Part shown: in pieces, positions 10,384-20,459 of the stretch | How positions within the stretch are numbered: position 1 is the stretch's first letter | How the letters are laid out: each line of letters starts with the position of its first letter | From: Theocolax elegans | Taxonomy: Eukaryota; Arthropoda; Insecta; Hymenoptera; Cerocephalidae | Assembly: GCA_026168455.1 (NCBI GenBank) | Contig: CM047426.1 | Location: forward strand, 47,141,973-47,205,972 | DNA length: 64,000 nt | Reading direction: 5' to 3' | Made by a program: the position numbers and the translations under genes | Notes under the pieces: generated by a model | The model's input: only the letters and a program-made list of their open reading frames with translations | The model's database searches: none | What the model was told of the DNA's origin: nothing

Positions 10384-11094
10384 ATGAAAGTTGCACTTAC
10401 CAAACGACAGCAACGCAAGAAAAGACAGGAGGAGAGAAAGAAGAAAGAAGGGGAAAAGGACCCATTAAAAAATATTATTAAATACGGAGTGAAATGTTTC
10501 CAAGATGAGGCCAAGGGAACAACTCCCGCTTATTCCCGAAGGCTAGCAAATGAAACAGAGTTTCTAACATTTGTTATATACAATCACAGTTTAAACTTTA
10601 GGTTGGCTATTAAAGAAGCCTACCTTAGCGCTGTAGGTTTCAACGATTGCATGCCTCAAAGGTTAAGACGATTTATAAACTTTAGAGCGCAACTGGAAAT
10701 GCAACATCCGGATTACCCAGAAAAAAGTGACGATGAACTCGTAAATGAAGTAGAAAATAGGTATAGAGAAAGCTCCGCATTCATGGAACTAGGGAAAACG
10801 AATGCAAAGTACTTAGAAATAAAAGAATATGGTGGTCAAGGATTTGGTGACCAAACGTACCACGGAAGGTGTAAATATTGTAAACAGAAAATTCCGGTGT
10901 GGCGAGAGTGCGCAAAATGCGCCAATTACTATCTACAACTTCAAGGGGAAGGAATATATATAGAATCCATGGAGTGTACGGACGATGAACACCTACGACA
11001 TCTAGAAGTAACATCCCATTCTCCGACTGGTTGTTTTGCGGGAGGTTCCTTAACCGTATTACGGGATGAAAGATGGTCAACGGGAGATTGGTAA
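10384..11094 (+). CDS. intact accessory ORF with zinc-ribbon-like motif
   Basis: The 236-codon frame is fully open, which is striking because every neighbouring gene is broken. Residues 6-25 are very basic (KRQQRKKRQEERKKK), suited to RNA binding or nuclear import. The middle is a mixed helical domain. C163-X2-C166-X9-C176-X2-C179 would fit a small zinc ribbon. The C-terminus has further Cys/His residues, no signal peptide and no membrane segment. I do not recognise the family; it is not gag, protease, RT, integrase or envelope. By position it is an accessory gene of the LTR element, about 1.5 kb after integrase and 0.5 kb before the first envelope. A captured host or viral gene is the alternative. 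Confidence 0.6.
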   Translation: MKVALTKRQQRKKRQEERKKKEGEKDPLKNIIKYGVKCFQDEAKGTTPAYSRRLANETEFLTFVIYNHSLNFRLAIKEAYLSAVGFNDCMPQRLRRFINFRAQLEMQHPDYPEKSDDELVNEVENRYRESSAFMELGKTNAKYLEIKEYGGQGFGDQTYHGRCKYCKQKIPVWRECAKCANYYLQLQGEGIYIESMECTDDEHLRHLEVTSHSPTGCFAGGSLTVLRDERWSTGDW

Positions 11095-11580
11095 TGAAAA
11101 AAGGAAAGAGACAAAGGAAGATCGGAAAAACTATAACGATAAGATAAATACAAGAATGCTAAATAAAATTTTTTTTTCTCCTGCCTATGTACCAAATCAT
11201 AAAGAAATAAAATAAATACAAAATCAATATAAGAAGGGGATTCTGAGTTCGTAAGCCTATACTTTAAGAGAAGGACGACACTTTCTGACTAACCTTTGTA
11301 CTAACCACACTGCCCCAGGCAATTGTACAACAATAAAAGAAATACATACATAGTTGACTCCTATCTTTTAGTTTAATTTATAGTGCACCCCATGTAACTA
11401 CGAATCATTGTTTTTGGTTTAAATTACAAAATAAACACACCCAGAATCACATATAAAAAAATAAGTACGCAAACAAAAAATTAAAAGCAGGGCGTTCCAT
11501 GAACCAGAAGGATCCATATAGAAAAAAAAGAAACAAAAAAAAAGAGACAGGGAAAGGGGCGGAAAGATTTATCGATATCT
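11095..11580. other. AT-rich spacer before env
   Basis: No convincing ORF. The end of the stretch is purine-rich (gaaaaaaaagaaacaaaaaaaaagag) and leads into the pyrimidine tract of the candidate env splice acceptor. Confidence 0.4.
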
Positions 11581-11595
11581 CTTTTACTTTTTCAG
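11581..11595 (+). promoter_or_regulatory. candidate env splice acceptor
   Basis: cttttactttttcag, a good pyrimidine tract with AG, ends nine bases before the envelope ATG at 11605. This is the arrangement expected for a spliced subgenomic env mRNA. Confidence 0.5.
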
Positions 11596-11604
11596 AACAA
11601 AAAA

Positions 11605-13295
11605 ATGAGAAACTTCAACATAATGTTTTTATCCCTCTTAACATTTTGTACGGGAAACGAAGTAGAGCCAAAAGGAATCGAACCTCAACAAATACCTCGA
11701 TCGGGTATATTCTTCGAACGACAGGAAGATGTACAACTAACTCCAGTCGCGTGGAAAATTATTATTAGCATGACTTGCATACACGAAGATATGAATCTAA
11801 CGGATATTTGGACTACGTTTAGCGAATTGAAAAACGATTGCCCGTTAGGTCACGAAAAATTTGAAGAACTGTTTGGAAATTTTAAGAATTTACAAGAAAA
11901 ATATGCTAGAACTTTACACATCTTAAACTCTACAGAAAGTACTGGCAATGACGTAAAATCAGATTTGCATGAAAACAAGTTAGTACGTTAAGACTTAGAG
12001 AGTAAATTAATTAACAATTACATAGATAGGATACTACTAGGGGTTAGGACTAAAATAGTATTTATAGAAAGTAATACGATGGGATTTAATATATACATAG
12101 ACAAAGTAAGATTGTATGATGAATTCAACATTATGCAAAAAATGAAGCAAATGAAAGAGGAAATTTATCTTGAACGATACTCGCTAATAATGAACAATAT
12201 AAAAACTACGTTAGGAAGAATGTTGGACAACCAGATAAGCTACAGTGTAGGTACACTTGTTAATTTAGAAGGAATAAAAGAGCATCAAATGTATACTACT
12301 TTATTATCATCTAATAAACTCAAACAAGCTGTTAATTATATCGAAAAATATGAGAAAACCAATGAATTCCCGTTGAAAAGGGGAGAGGGAAATTTAAAAA
12401 GACTAGCTAACATAATAAGCCTACATACTGGATACATCAATCATAAACTATTTATTCAAATAGAGGTTCCCTTGGTTGACAAATCTACTTGCTCATTGTA
12501 TAGGGTATCTCCTCTTCCAATTCCTCAAAACGTCTATACCAATGAATCAAACATCGCCTATGTTAAACCCGAAAATAACTATATTCTGCAACAAGAGGCA
12601 AATTATTGCGGTTTCTCAAGCACCGACCTTAAGAATTGTAAAAAGTTTCAAGGAAAATTAATTTGCAAAAAAGAAAGACTGCATTTAAAGTAATAGATAG
12701 TTGCGAAACGGAATTGATGTCTCAACCGGCTAAATGTAATTACCGTAACTGCAATATCAAATATAAAACCAATGCCAAACCAAAGATAATAAAACTTGAA
12801 AAATTAAATAAAATATTATACTCAGCGCCCATGACTACGAGAGTGTCGATTGGCTGTGACGGTTTAACAGGGACGATCATACCGTTACGTGGAGTCGGAA
12901 TAATACACACAAAAATGAATTGTACGTTTAAAATAAATGGGGAAGTTATAAAAATACATGAGGTACCAACGGAATATTCAAATCACTTGTTATTTCCTCA
13001 GACGTCGTTAAATATTAGCAAACTATCAAATATCTTTAACAATACAAATACTAAAGATTTATTCCATAAATTAGTTAAGCAAAAACACTCGGGGAATTTT
13101 TGGGATATGGAAAATTACTGTAGGGATAAATTGATCAATACGGAAAAAACCGTTGTATTCACTACATTGTTTCTCATCTGTATAATCACAGGAGTAGTTA
13201 TATTTTTATTCATCGCGGGGATCTTCATACTTTTGTGTTACTTTAAAGAAATATTAGACACCATTCCGGAAGAAATAGAAATCCGTTTCGAATAA
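11605..13295 (+). pseudogene. env: envelope 1: gypsy/baculovirus F-type glycoprotein, broken
   Basis: This is the membrane fusion glycoprotein of the retroelement. A hydrophobic leader (MRNFNIMFLSLLTFCTG) starts at 11605. The N-terminal block GIFFERQEDVQLTPVAWKII and the later block LFIQIEVPL...LYRVSPLPIP are characteristic of gypsy Env and baculovirus F relatives. The stalk ends in a transmembrane segment at about 13155-13244, followed by a short tail. One in-frame stop (TAA 11989) and one frameshift in an A-run near 12665 break it; the second part reads in the frame opening at 12663. Length, about 560 codons, is normal for the family. The ATG choice rests on the leader and the acceptor just upstream. 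Confidence 0.82.
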
Positions 13296-13326
13296 ACAAA
13301 TAGGAAATAACTTCATAACTTCATAC

Positions 13327-14771
13327 ATGGACAATGAAAAGCATAGAAAATTATTTTATTTACAAATGGCAAAGAGATCATTCCTCCTGCTTTCACTCGT
13401 AAGTGTAATTAATTACTCGTCGGGACTTTACGGATATGGCTGCGGGGAACAACTTTCAAATCTAACAACAATATCGTTAGTGGATGTTAAAGAATGTGAT
13501 ATACATGAACCATATATTAATGTAACAAAAATTTACGCGTAATTACTACAATTGAACGATTACAGTACCACGCATGTATACAAATGCATAATAAAAATCA
13601 CACGTACAGTTACACATTGCGGTATGCACGGACATGCATCTCGCGTCCTAAACGGAGAAATTAGTTATTATAAAGAAATAAGTAGGGAGGAATGTTATGG
13701 AATCCATGGTTCGGGTTATATTTCTATAAGCGACACTCAAATTATAAATCTACCCAGAAACAGTACCACTAATAAACGAATCGTGTTCGCGGGGGGGAAC
13801 GATAATAGCGGAAATTGTATTGGAGGTTTATTTTCGGATTCATACGGTACCTATAAAGACGCCTATGTCGCAGGTCATGTTGAAATAACAATATACGATT
13901 ACTATGCGGCTGTATATCTGGAATATAGTAAAGTAAGATTAGGCTCCGGGGTTACATGCACACTCGCGGATTTAGAATGAACAGATATCGATGCCTCACA
14001 AGTTTTCTGGGAAGCGCTTCCGGAGGATTCATGCGGAGTTAACAAATATTCTGTGTTGTATGAAGGAAATTTGGATAAAATATATGAAGCGCAAGAAAAC
14101 CGTATAATATACTCGCTTGAAACTAATGATATTACACTCGCACTATGGAAAAAAGGAGAGCAGACTGTATGCGGTTTTAGGTTCGCGCGCACCGAACATC
14201 CCAAGCTTTTCATAATTGAGGACGCCAAGGCTAACAGTTTTATAAGCAAAAAAACAATTGAGGGAAACAATCTTGATATATTTGCATACATAAAATCAAA
14301 ATTCTTGTACGTTGAAAAATATGTACGCCGACAGTTAAATAGAATGTACTACGATATATTAAAACAAAGGTAACAGCGGGAGAAATTATTCAACTATTAA
14401 AATGCTTAAAAGTAGAAGTAGTGGGGAGAGAAACGACAGGGTGTTACGAACAGCTACCCGTGTTTCAGGACAATGAACCATACTTTCTCACACCTAGAAC
14501 GTGTATATTAGTAAGAACTGGGAAACCCCTAATGTGTGATAATCGTTTACCGGTTATGTTCAAAATGCATCAAATTTGGTTTAAAATGCTACCAAATCCA
14601 GTCGAAGTAAAAGATCCCGAGATATTGACGCCTCAAACAAAACTAACATGGAGATATGTTTCACCCGAGACACTTGCTACTAGTGGAATATACGGACAAA
14701 AAGATACCAGTAAACTTTGCGATATGATATTATTCCCATTAGAAAAATCGTCGTTTTTAAAAAGGGGGGCA
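13327..14771 (+). pseudogene. envelope 2: chuvirus-type glycoprotein, broken and 3'-truncated
   Basis: A second, unrelated glycoprotein gene begins 31 bases after envelope 1. A signal-like leader starts at Met 13366 (MAKRSFLLLSLVSVINY). The cysteine-rich ectodomain has blocks CGMHGHASRVLNG, EISREEC and SGVTC, and later YSVLYEGN. These are the kind of blocks I know from glycoproteins of chuviruses (class III fusion family), some of which have been captured by insect LTR elements. In-frame stops lie at 13540 (TAA) and 13978 (TGA), and a frameshift near 14370 moves reading to the frame through 14421-14834. The frame runs into the polypurine tract and LTR, with no proper transmembrane anchor, so the C-terminus appears lost. 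The chuvirus link rests on remembered motifs. Confidence 0.65.
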
Positions 14772-14774
14772 AGT
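14759..14774 (+). promoter_or_regulatory. polypurine tract
   Basis: aaaaaggggggcaag directly precedes the TGTCGCG start of the 3' LTR. This is the position and composition of a plus-strand primer. Confidence 0.85.
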
Positions 14775-15376
14775 TGTCGCGTCCCGACGAAAATTATATT
14801 ATTATTTTTCGTAAAAAAGTACTGCGTAGTTTAGAATAAAATTATGGCGTAGAAGAAAAACGAAATAAGGTTGATAAAGAATAACTCTAAGTAAATGCAG
14901 TAATATAAAATATAATTTATAGAGTTAAGGGTCAGATTAATTTACGAGTTTTTCAAACGAAAAAGAGACTGGTAAGTAGAGTTGAAGATATTATTCGGAG
15001 CCAATACGCATAAAAGCGGAATCGCCGATAGTGAGATCTAAACAAAGGGTTGCGTAAGAGTTTTTTTTGTACTGCACTATAAAATCAATGCTCGGAGAAG
15101 AACCGGCGATGGGAATCATGGACTAGAAAATTCGAGCATTAGGAGGAAGTAATAAATTAAGCCGTTCTTTGGATAATGTCGCAGTAATAAAAGGGGGACA
15201 GCAAATTCTCCGAATTAACTACGAAGCGATACAGAAAATGCATGGGATTCGATCATTTTTAATCACGCACATCTAACGGCCCAATCGGGTGCAAGCACAG
15301 AAAAATCGAGAACTACTTACGCAATTTCCATATAAGGCAAAGCGTAAGACAAGAACAGATGCATAGATTTTTAGGG

Positions 15377-15384
15377 TATATAAA
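15377..15384 (+). promoter_or_regulatory. LTR TATA box (3' copy)
   Basis: TATATAAA in the same context as 1779-1786. Conservation between the LTRs supports it as the LTR promoter. Confidence 0.5.
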
Positions 15385-16267
15385 GAGGACCCAGAACAGA
15401 CACAGCCACTTCTAATTTTCCATCTAAACTGTCGTAAGGCGAAGTTCTGCTAGTCAACTCTTTCATTTTTATCCGAGCGTGTGGCACTGCTACTCGGACT
15501 TTAAATAGAAATACGCATTCAAAATCAAGAGAGATCTTGTATTCGGGGATCGAGACGCATCGTTAACATCTACGAGCCATAGTCAAGGAACTAAGACTTC
15601 GACATCTGGCAATCATCGGACTCCAGCAGCATACACATCTAACGTCGACGCCCGCAGGTCTAGCAGGACATTATCCAGCAATTTGACACCGCTATCCACA
15701 TTCGAGGCGGACCTTCGTTCCTCACCGCATATACACACACATATATATATACACTTATATATGTATATCTATATATTTGGGTACTTAAGGTATATTCTTT
15801 TCGGCTATCTATACGCTTGTATTATTCGTAAAGGCAAACCTGATATTTTATGTTATTTCAATTACTGAACCAACCGTTTTCTCTTACAACAATTATTATT
15901 TGATACTGCAATTTATTTATAATAATTATTCTTTGCATTGCATTTTATTTGCAATATTTACGGTTTCAATTGCAATTTATTAATAATAATTCATGTTTTC
16001 AACCACAACAATTTTTAATTTAATCTGCATTTATTTATAATAATTCTTATTTTGATTATTAATTATTAATGTTAATAAAAAAATAACCTTGTGTATATTT
16101 CATTCTATAATTTGTTAACGTGTTCGCAGTACAATTGTTTATTTAATCAAATTTAAAATTGTTATTTGATTTAAATAATTTTCTGCAATTGTTAATAAAA
16201 TAGTGTAATTTTATGTGTTTTTGCCCATTAAAAAGCTGTAAGAATTTAGTTACACGTGTTCATTTAA

Positions 16268-17275
16268 GGAGGGTCAATTTGAGAAGTCCCTTTAGGGCAC
16301 TAATATTTTTACAAATTTCTATTAGTAAATGTTATATATAGTTTTCGGTGTTAATAATTATTATCCTAAATATGCAAATCATTGCGTAAATCAATGGTGA
16401 AAGAAAAATATTTACTTTCACCGAGCGCCCATTATGATCACCTAAATGTATATAAGACTGAGTCACAAGATTTGGCAACGTTGCGTACGGAGTATATCTA
16501 TATATTATATCGGCGCTTCGACTTCCAAAACAGCGTCGGCTCGTATAAATATGGAATGTAATGGTTATTCTTGATAAAAATGAAATACAATGAGCATGCA
16601 ACGAGAGGCAAAAAAAAGGAAAGATTATAGAGTCAATTTTTAACTCCATTAAGTAAATAAATTAAATATTGTTATAAATATTTTAAATACAATTTTATTA
16701 TTCTAGAATAAAAGAGTTTAAAATGAGAAGTTTAAATATATGTTACTTGTAAAAATGTAGTACAATAAAAGTTTAATATTTATCGAATAAAATAATAAAT
16801 GTTTTCAAATTTATTTAACCTACGTATATTGCAATTTCAAATTGCCGCGTAAATTAAAATGCGGCGTTGCGATATCTACCACGCATGCGCAGTAACTGTC
16901 AGCTGATTCAGTGGTTATTACTTTGATCAAATATTTTTATACTTCTGTATCTATTTTCTTCTAATTTACATCGTTTACCCCCCTTTTTCTCATGACTATT
17001 TTAATCTTCATTAAAAAACTATCGTCCACTAGTTTTTTATTATTATCTCTTTGATATTAACGAAGTTATAAGAAACTTAATGAGATAATTATGACTCCTG
17101 CCATTTAAGCCTGTGTAAAAGCATGAATTTTCTGTGAATGATTTCTCGAGAATTAAATCGTTTACCCTACTATTTTTTTTACCAATCGAATAATCGATGT
17201 TCAAACTATCTTCTGTTAAAGTTTTATCAAAAACTGTTGGTTTTCAAAAATATCATGGGAGACGATTGACCCTCC
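16268..17275. mobile_element. TTAA-flanked non-autonomous DNA transposon
   Basis: The 1,008-bp insertion has TTAA on both sides (16264-16267 and 17276-17279) and an 11-bp perfect terminal inverted repeat, ggagggtcaat...attgaccctcc. The 5' LTR shows the empty site at about 4351-4358. A TTAA target with short inverted repeats is the hallmark of piggyBac-type transposition. No transposase is encoded and the interior is unassigned. The family label is inferred from target and termini only. Confidence 0.82.
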
Positions 17276-17536
17276 TTAAAGGAAAACAGCATATTATGGT
17301 GTTAACATATTTAAATAAATAATGCATGATTAATACGAAATAAAACATATATTATTTTATTTATCCCACATTATATCCTACATCTCTACTCTCAAAATAA
17401 CTTCGCTCGCTACTCCCGGAGACGTAAGGCTAGTCCTAGACAAACAAGAGCGAAAGGAACGCGAATGGTTTATTAACCATTTGCCTTCTTGTAACATTTT
17501 TTATGGTAATTGGTACAAGTCTGGACGGGACATATC

Positions 17537-17660
17537 CATACAATTTTGAAATTTTAATTTAAAAAATATATAAATTAAATTAATAATTTTTGAAAATCTT
17601 TTCAAATGTAACTCGTATTTTATATTACCACTGTTAAAATTTGAATTTTCTTTTGCATCA
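17537..17660. other. short AT-rich spacer
   Basis: Unassigned sequence between the right target duplication of the LTR element and the first TC array. No gene seen. Confidence 0.4.
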
Positions 17661-18228
17661 TCTTTCTCTCTCTCTTTCTCTTTATCATTCATTCTCTCTC
17701 CCTTATTCTCTCTCTCTCTCTTTATCTCTCATACTCTCACTTTACCTATCTCATTCTCTCTCTCTATCTCTTTATCTCTAATTCTCTCTCTTTACCTATC
17801 TCATTCTCTCTCTCTATCTCTTTATCTCTAATTCTCTCTCTTTATCTATCTCATTCTCTCTCTCTCTCTCTATCTCTTTATCTCTCATTCTCTCTCTTTA
17901 TCTTACTCGCTCCCACTTTCGCACTCTATCACTCTATCTCTCATTCTCGCTCTCGCTCTCTATCTTCCATTCACTCTTTCTTAATCTCTCTCTCTCTTTC
18001 TCTCTATCTTTCATGCACACTCTCTTATTCTCTCTCTTTCTCTCTATCATTCATTCTCTCTCTCTTATTCTCTCTCTTTCTCTCTATCTTTCACTCTCTC
18101 TTATTCTCTCTCTCTCTTTCTCTCTATCTTTCTTTCTCTCTCTCTTATTCTCACTCTCTCTATCTATCTTTCATTCTCTCTCTCTCTCTATCTCTCTCCC
18201 TCTTTCTCTCCCTCTCTCTAGCTCTCTT
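17661..18228 (+). repeat. TC-rich microsatellite array A
   Basis: Long imperfect (TC)n with interspersed tatctctttatctctcattc-like units. It ends exactly where LINE 1 begins. Long Leu/Ser-rich open frames across it are artefacts of the repeat. Confidence 0.92.
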
Positions 18229-19358
18229 GGTAAGCATCGACATCGCCTCTAAGTAGCTCTTCAAACTTTTCATTTTTCTAATAGTTCTGTGTACTCCTTG
18301 GAGGCAAATTTTTCAGGAAGGAGTCCTCGGAGTGGCCTTTGTATTTGATGCAATAATGCACGTGTTAATGTGCATTATATTGGCCTAGAGTGACTTCTAC
18401 TGAGATGCGCTAGTAGGCAGCAGGCTTAATCAAGTTACTCTCAGACTATATTTTGTACGAGTCCATTCGTCATTCGAGGGAGGAGCAGTTGTGCTAGTGT
18501 TGTGATATGCATTCTGTTTTTTAGTTTTGTGTCGTTTTATATGCGCTTGAAAGGTGTATGTACATGCGAATTATTAATTGAAGCCGCACGTGGCGTACGT
18601 TACCATCAGTCGGTAATACAGATTTTTCTTTACGTGACATGTTACCTGATGGAAACTTCTTTCGTGATATGTTACCTTATGGAAATCTCTTTCTTCCTTG
18701 TATGTATATTTATGATTTACCGTACAACACGCAAATACTTTTAATAGAATAAACTCTTATCTCAAAATATTTTACTATATATTGTAAAGAGATTTCTTTA
18801 TAATATTTTGATTGGTTTTGCTATTAATTGTATATAATTTATTTAAATTCCGTGTGAAACATGTGCGATTCTGTATTAAATTGTATTAGAATTGTATTAT
18901 ATGCGCCGAGTGAGGAATGTTTGTATGTGTGTTATTTATATGTTGGCGTACAGTATAAACGGCTTAGCAAATTGATGTTTTTATACATTAAGTCGAAGTT
19001 AATATAATAAGTCGAAACTATTGAGAATTTGCTTTTAAAATTTATGTAAAATTTCATTGAGTATTTTTATTTGAGCCTTTATATTTTGAATACTGTTAAT
19101 ACCGAGTGATAATTAGGTTAATCTTATTGATTTTGCGACTTTGTGATTTTTATTGATTATACGTTGAGTATTTTTAATGCGATGCTGAGTGATGAGTGTG
19201 CAATTTATGCAGTTTTGAGATAATTATTGTTTGGTTTATATTTGTATTTAGACGGTGTTGGACAAAGTTGTACAAAATTGTAGAAGCGGTGTGTTGCGTG
19301 TGTGTGTGTGTGTTTTTTTTTTTTATATATTTTTAATTGTGTATGTTGTACAGTATAA

Positions 19359-20459
19359 ATGAGCGGGAAACGCAATTCGAAGACTGTAAATTGCTCTCGT
19401 TGTAGGAAGGCTATTTCAAACTTGCTTAAGGTTTGTAGTCAGTGCGGCAACCTCTTTCACCCGGGTTGTGCCACTCGTTATCTAGATAGCAAGCCGTCTG
19501 ACGTATGTTGCGCTTTAAATATTGGTGAATCCGTCGACAAGACGTCGTATTTAAATTTGCTTAGACTTAAGGATGCAAACTCGTGTTCGACTACTGGCAC
19601 GTCGTAGTTCTATTGATTCTTCCCGCGATTTAGATTTGAATTTAAATTTAAACTATGAATTTTCTTCTGAGATGGAATTAACTGCGCCCGTAAACCAAAA
19701 TTCTTCACTCGTAATGGCTTCTTTGCCGGAAAATTGGGAGCTGTTAACCTCTTCGCAACAGTCGGCATTTTTATTCAGCAGCAACAAGCTAAATTTAGAT
19801 AATGTGAATAATAATCTCAACAACAAACTAGATGGTATCATTAAATCTCTCGATACTCAGAATTCTCGGATAGCCACTTTAGAATCGGAAAACGCGGCCT
19901 TGCGTACTGAAGTGGCGCAATTTAAAGATTTGGTAACTAGAGGAGTGCCGAATACCCAAATAAAGGTAACGGGCATCCCTTCATCTTGCTCGATTCCTTT
20001 AAAGCAATTGGCTAAGAATATTTTACATGTTCTCGATCTTGACCATCTTAGTTCAGATATTTTAGACGTGCGTCCGTTTGTTGTTAAGAAAAGCTCATCG
20101 GTTTCTTCAATTCCGTCCTCTAGTCAGGCCTCTCAAAATGCCACTAAAACCTTTATAATTAGACTAAATCTTCAGAAACGCGAAATTTTATTTTAGAGGT
20201 TAAGCGTAAATTTGGTATCCTCAAATTTGGGTCGATATCAGAGGGCGCTGATAGTTCGTCATCAACTACCGTTAACTTGTTTGAGATGTTACCCCCAGCT
20301 ATCCATGAGTTGCGATTATTAGTTAAGAGTAAACTAGAGCCTTTGAATTATAAATTTATATGGACGCGTGATAGTGTTATTTATGTAAAGAAGGATGAGA
20401 AATCTGAGTGCTTCCAGATCTTAACCGAGGCTTATCTCAATGATGTTTTATTCTTATGA
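19359..20459 (+). pseudogene. LINE 1 ORF1 (PHD-like finger, coiled coil)
   Basis: The nucleic-acid-binding ORF1 protein starts at ATG 19359. The N-terminus has a treble-clef/PHD-like pattern, CSRC...CSQCGNLFHPGC (residues about 12-38). After a frameshift near 19600 the second frame (19573-20196) carries a coiled coil (residues about 80-115: SLDTQNSRIATLESENAALRTE) and a domain before the C-terminus. A further shift near 20190 leads to the segment ending at TGA 20457-20459. That stop is in the same frame as ORF2 directly downstream. PHD-like ORF1 proteins are known in CR1-group LINEs. Confidence 0.7.

Larger units (their letters stand above)
1217..17532 (+). mobile_element. Gypsy/errantivirus-like LTR retroelement with two env genes
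   Basis: Seen in the sequence: the element begins TGACGCGTCCAGAC and ends GTCTGGACGGGACA, so its termini are imperfect inverted repeats of the TG...CA type. It is flanked by TATC on both sides (1213-1216 and 17533-17536), the 4-bp duplication expected for Gypsy elements. In order it holds the 5' LTR, a tRNA-Gly primer site, gag, protease, a deleted pol, the integrase 3' half, two accessory ORFs, an F-type envelope, a second envelope, a polypurine tract and the 3' LTR. Each LTR has a nested insertion the other lacks. Every recognised retroviral gene is broken, so this copy is defective; only the 236-codon accessory ORF is open. Two different envelope genes in one element is, to my knowledge, unusual. 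Confidence 0.92.
14775..17532 (+). repeat. 3' LTR (interrupted by a TTAA element)
   Basis: Starts TGTCGCGTCCCGAC and ends gtctggacgggaca. It is 2,758 bases here, about 1.75 kb without the 16268-17275 insertion. It aligns with 1217-4619 and has the empty site of the foldback element at about 15735-15760. About 45 bases near 14996-15040 are absent from the 5' copy. Confidence 0.9.

Noticed and set aside
4708..14834. Idea that the stops in the LTR element reflect C-to-T editing
   Set aside because: Any of the three stop codons can arise from CAA, CAG or CGA by one C-to-T change, so the observed stops carry no information without an intact reference copy.
17661..18252. Long Leu/Ser-rich open frames (also at 23588-24540, 29886-30443 and 40786-43455)
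   Set aside because: They are translations of TC/GA microsatellites, open in several frames at once, with no start or domain evidence.
18229..19358. A host gene exon or promoter upstream of LINE 1 ORF1
   Set aside because: The stretch lies between the TC array and ORF1 and has no splice-supported frame; it is more simply the LINE 5' UTR.
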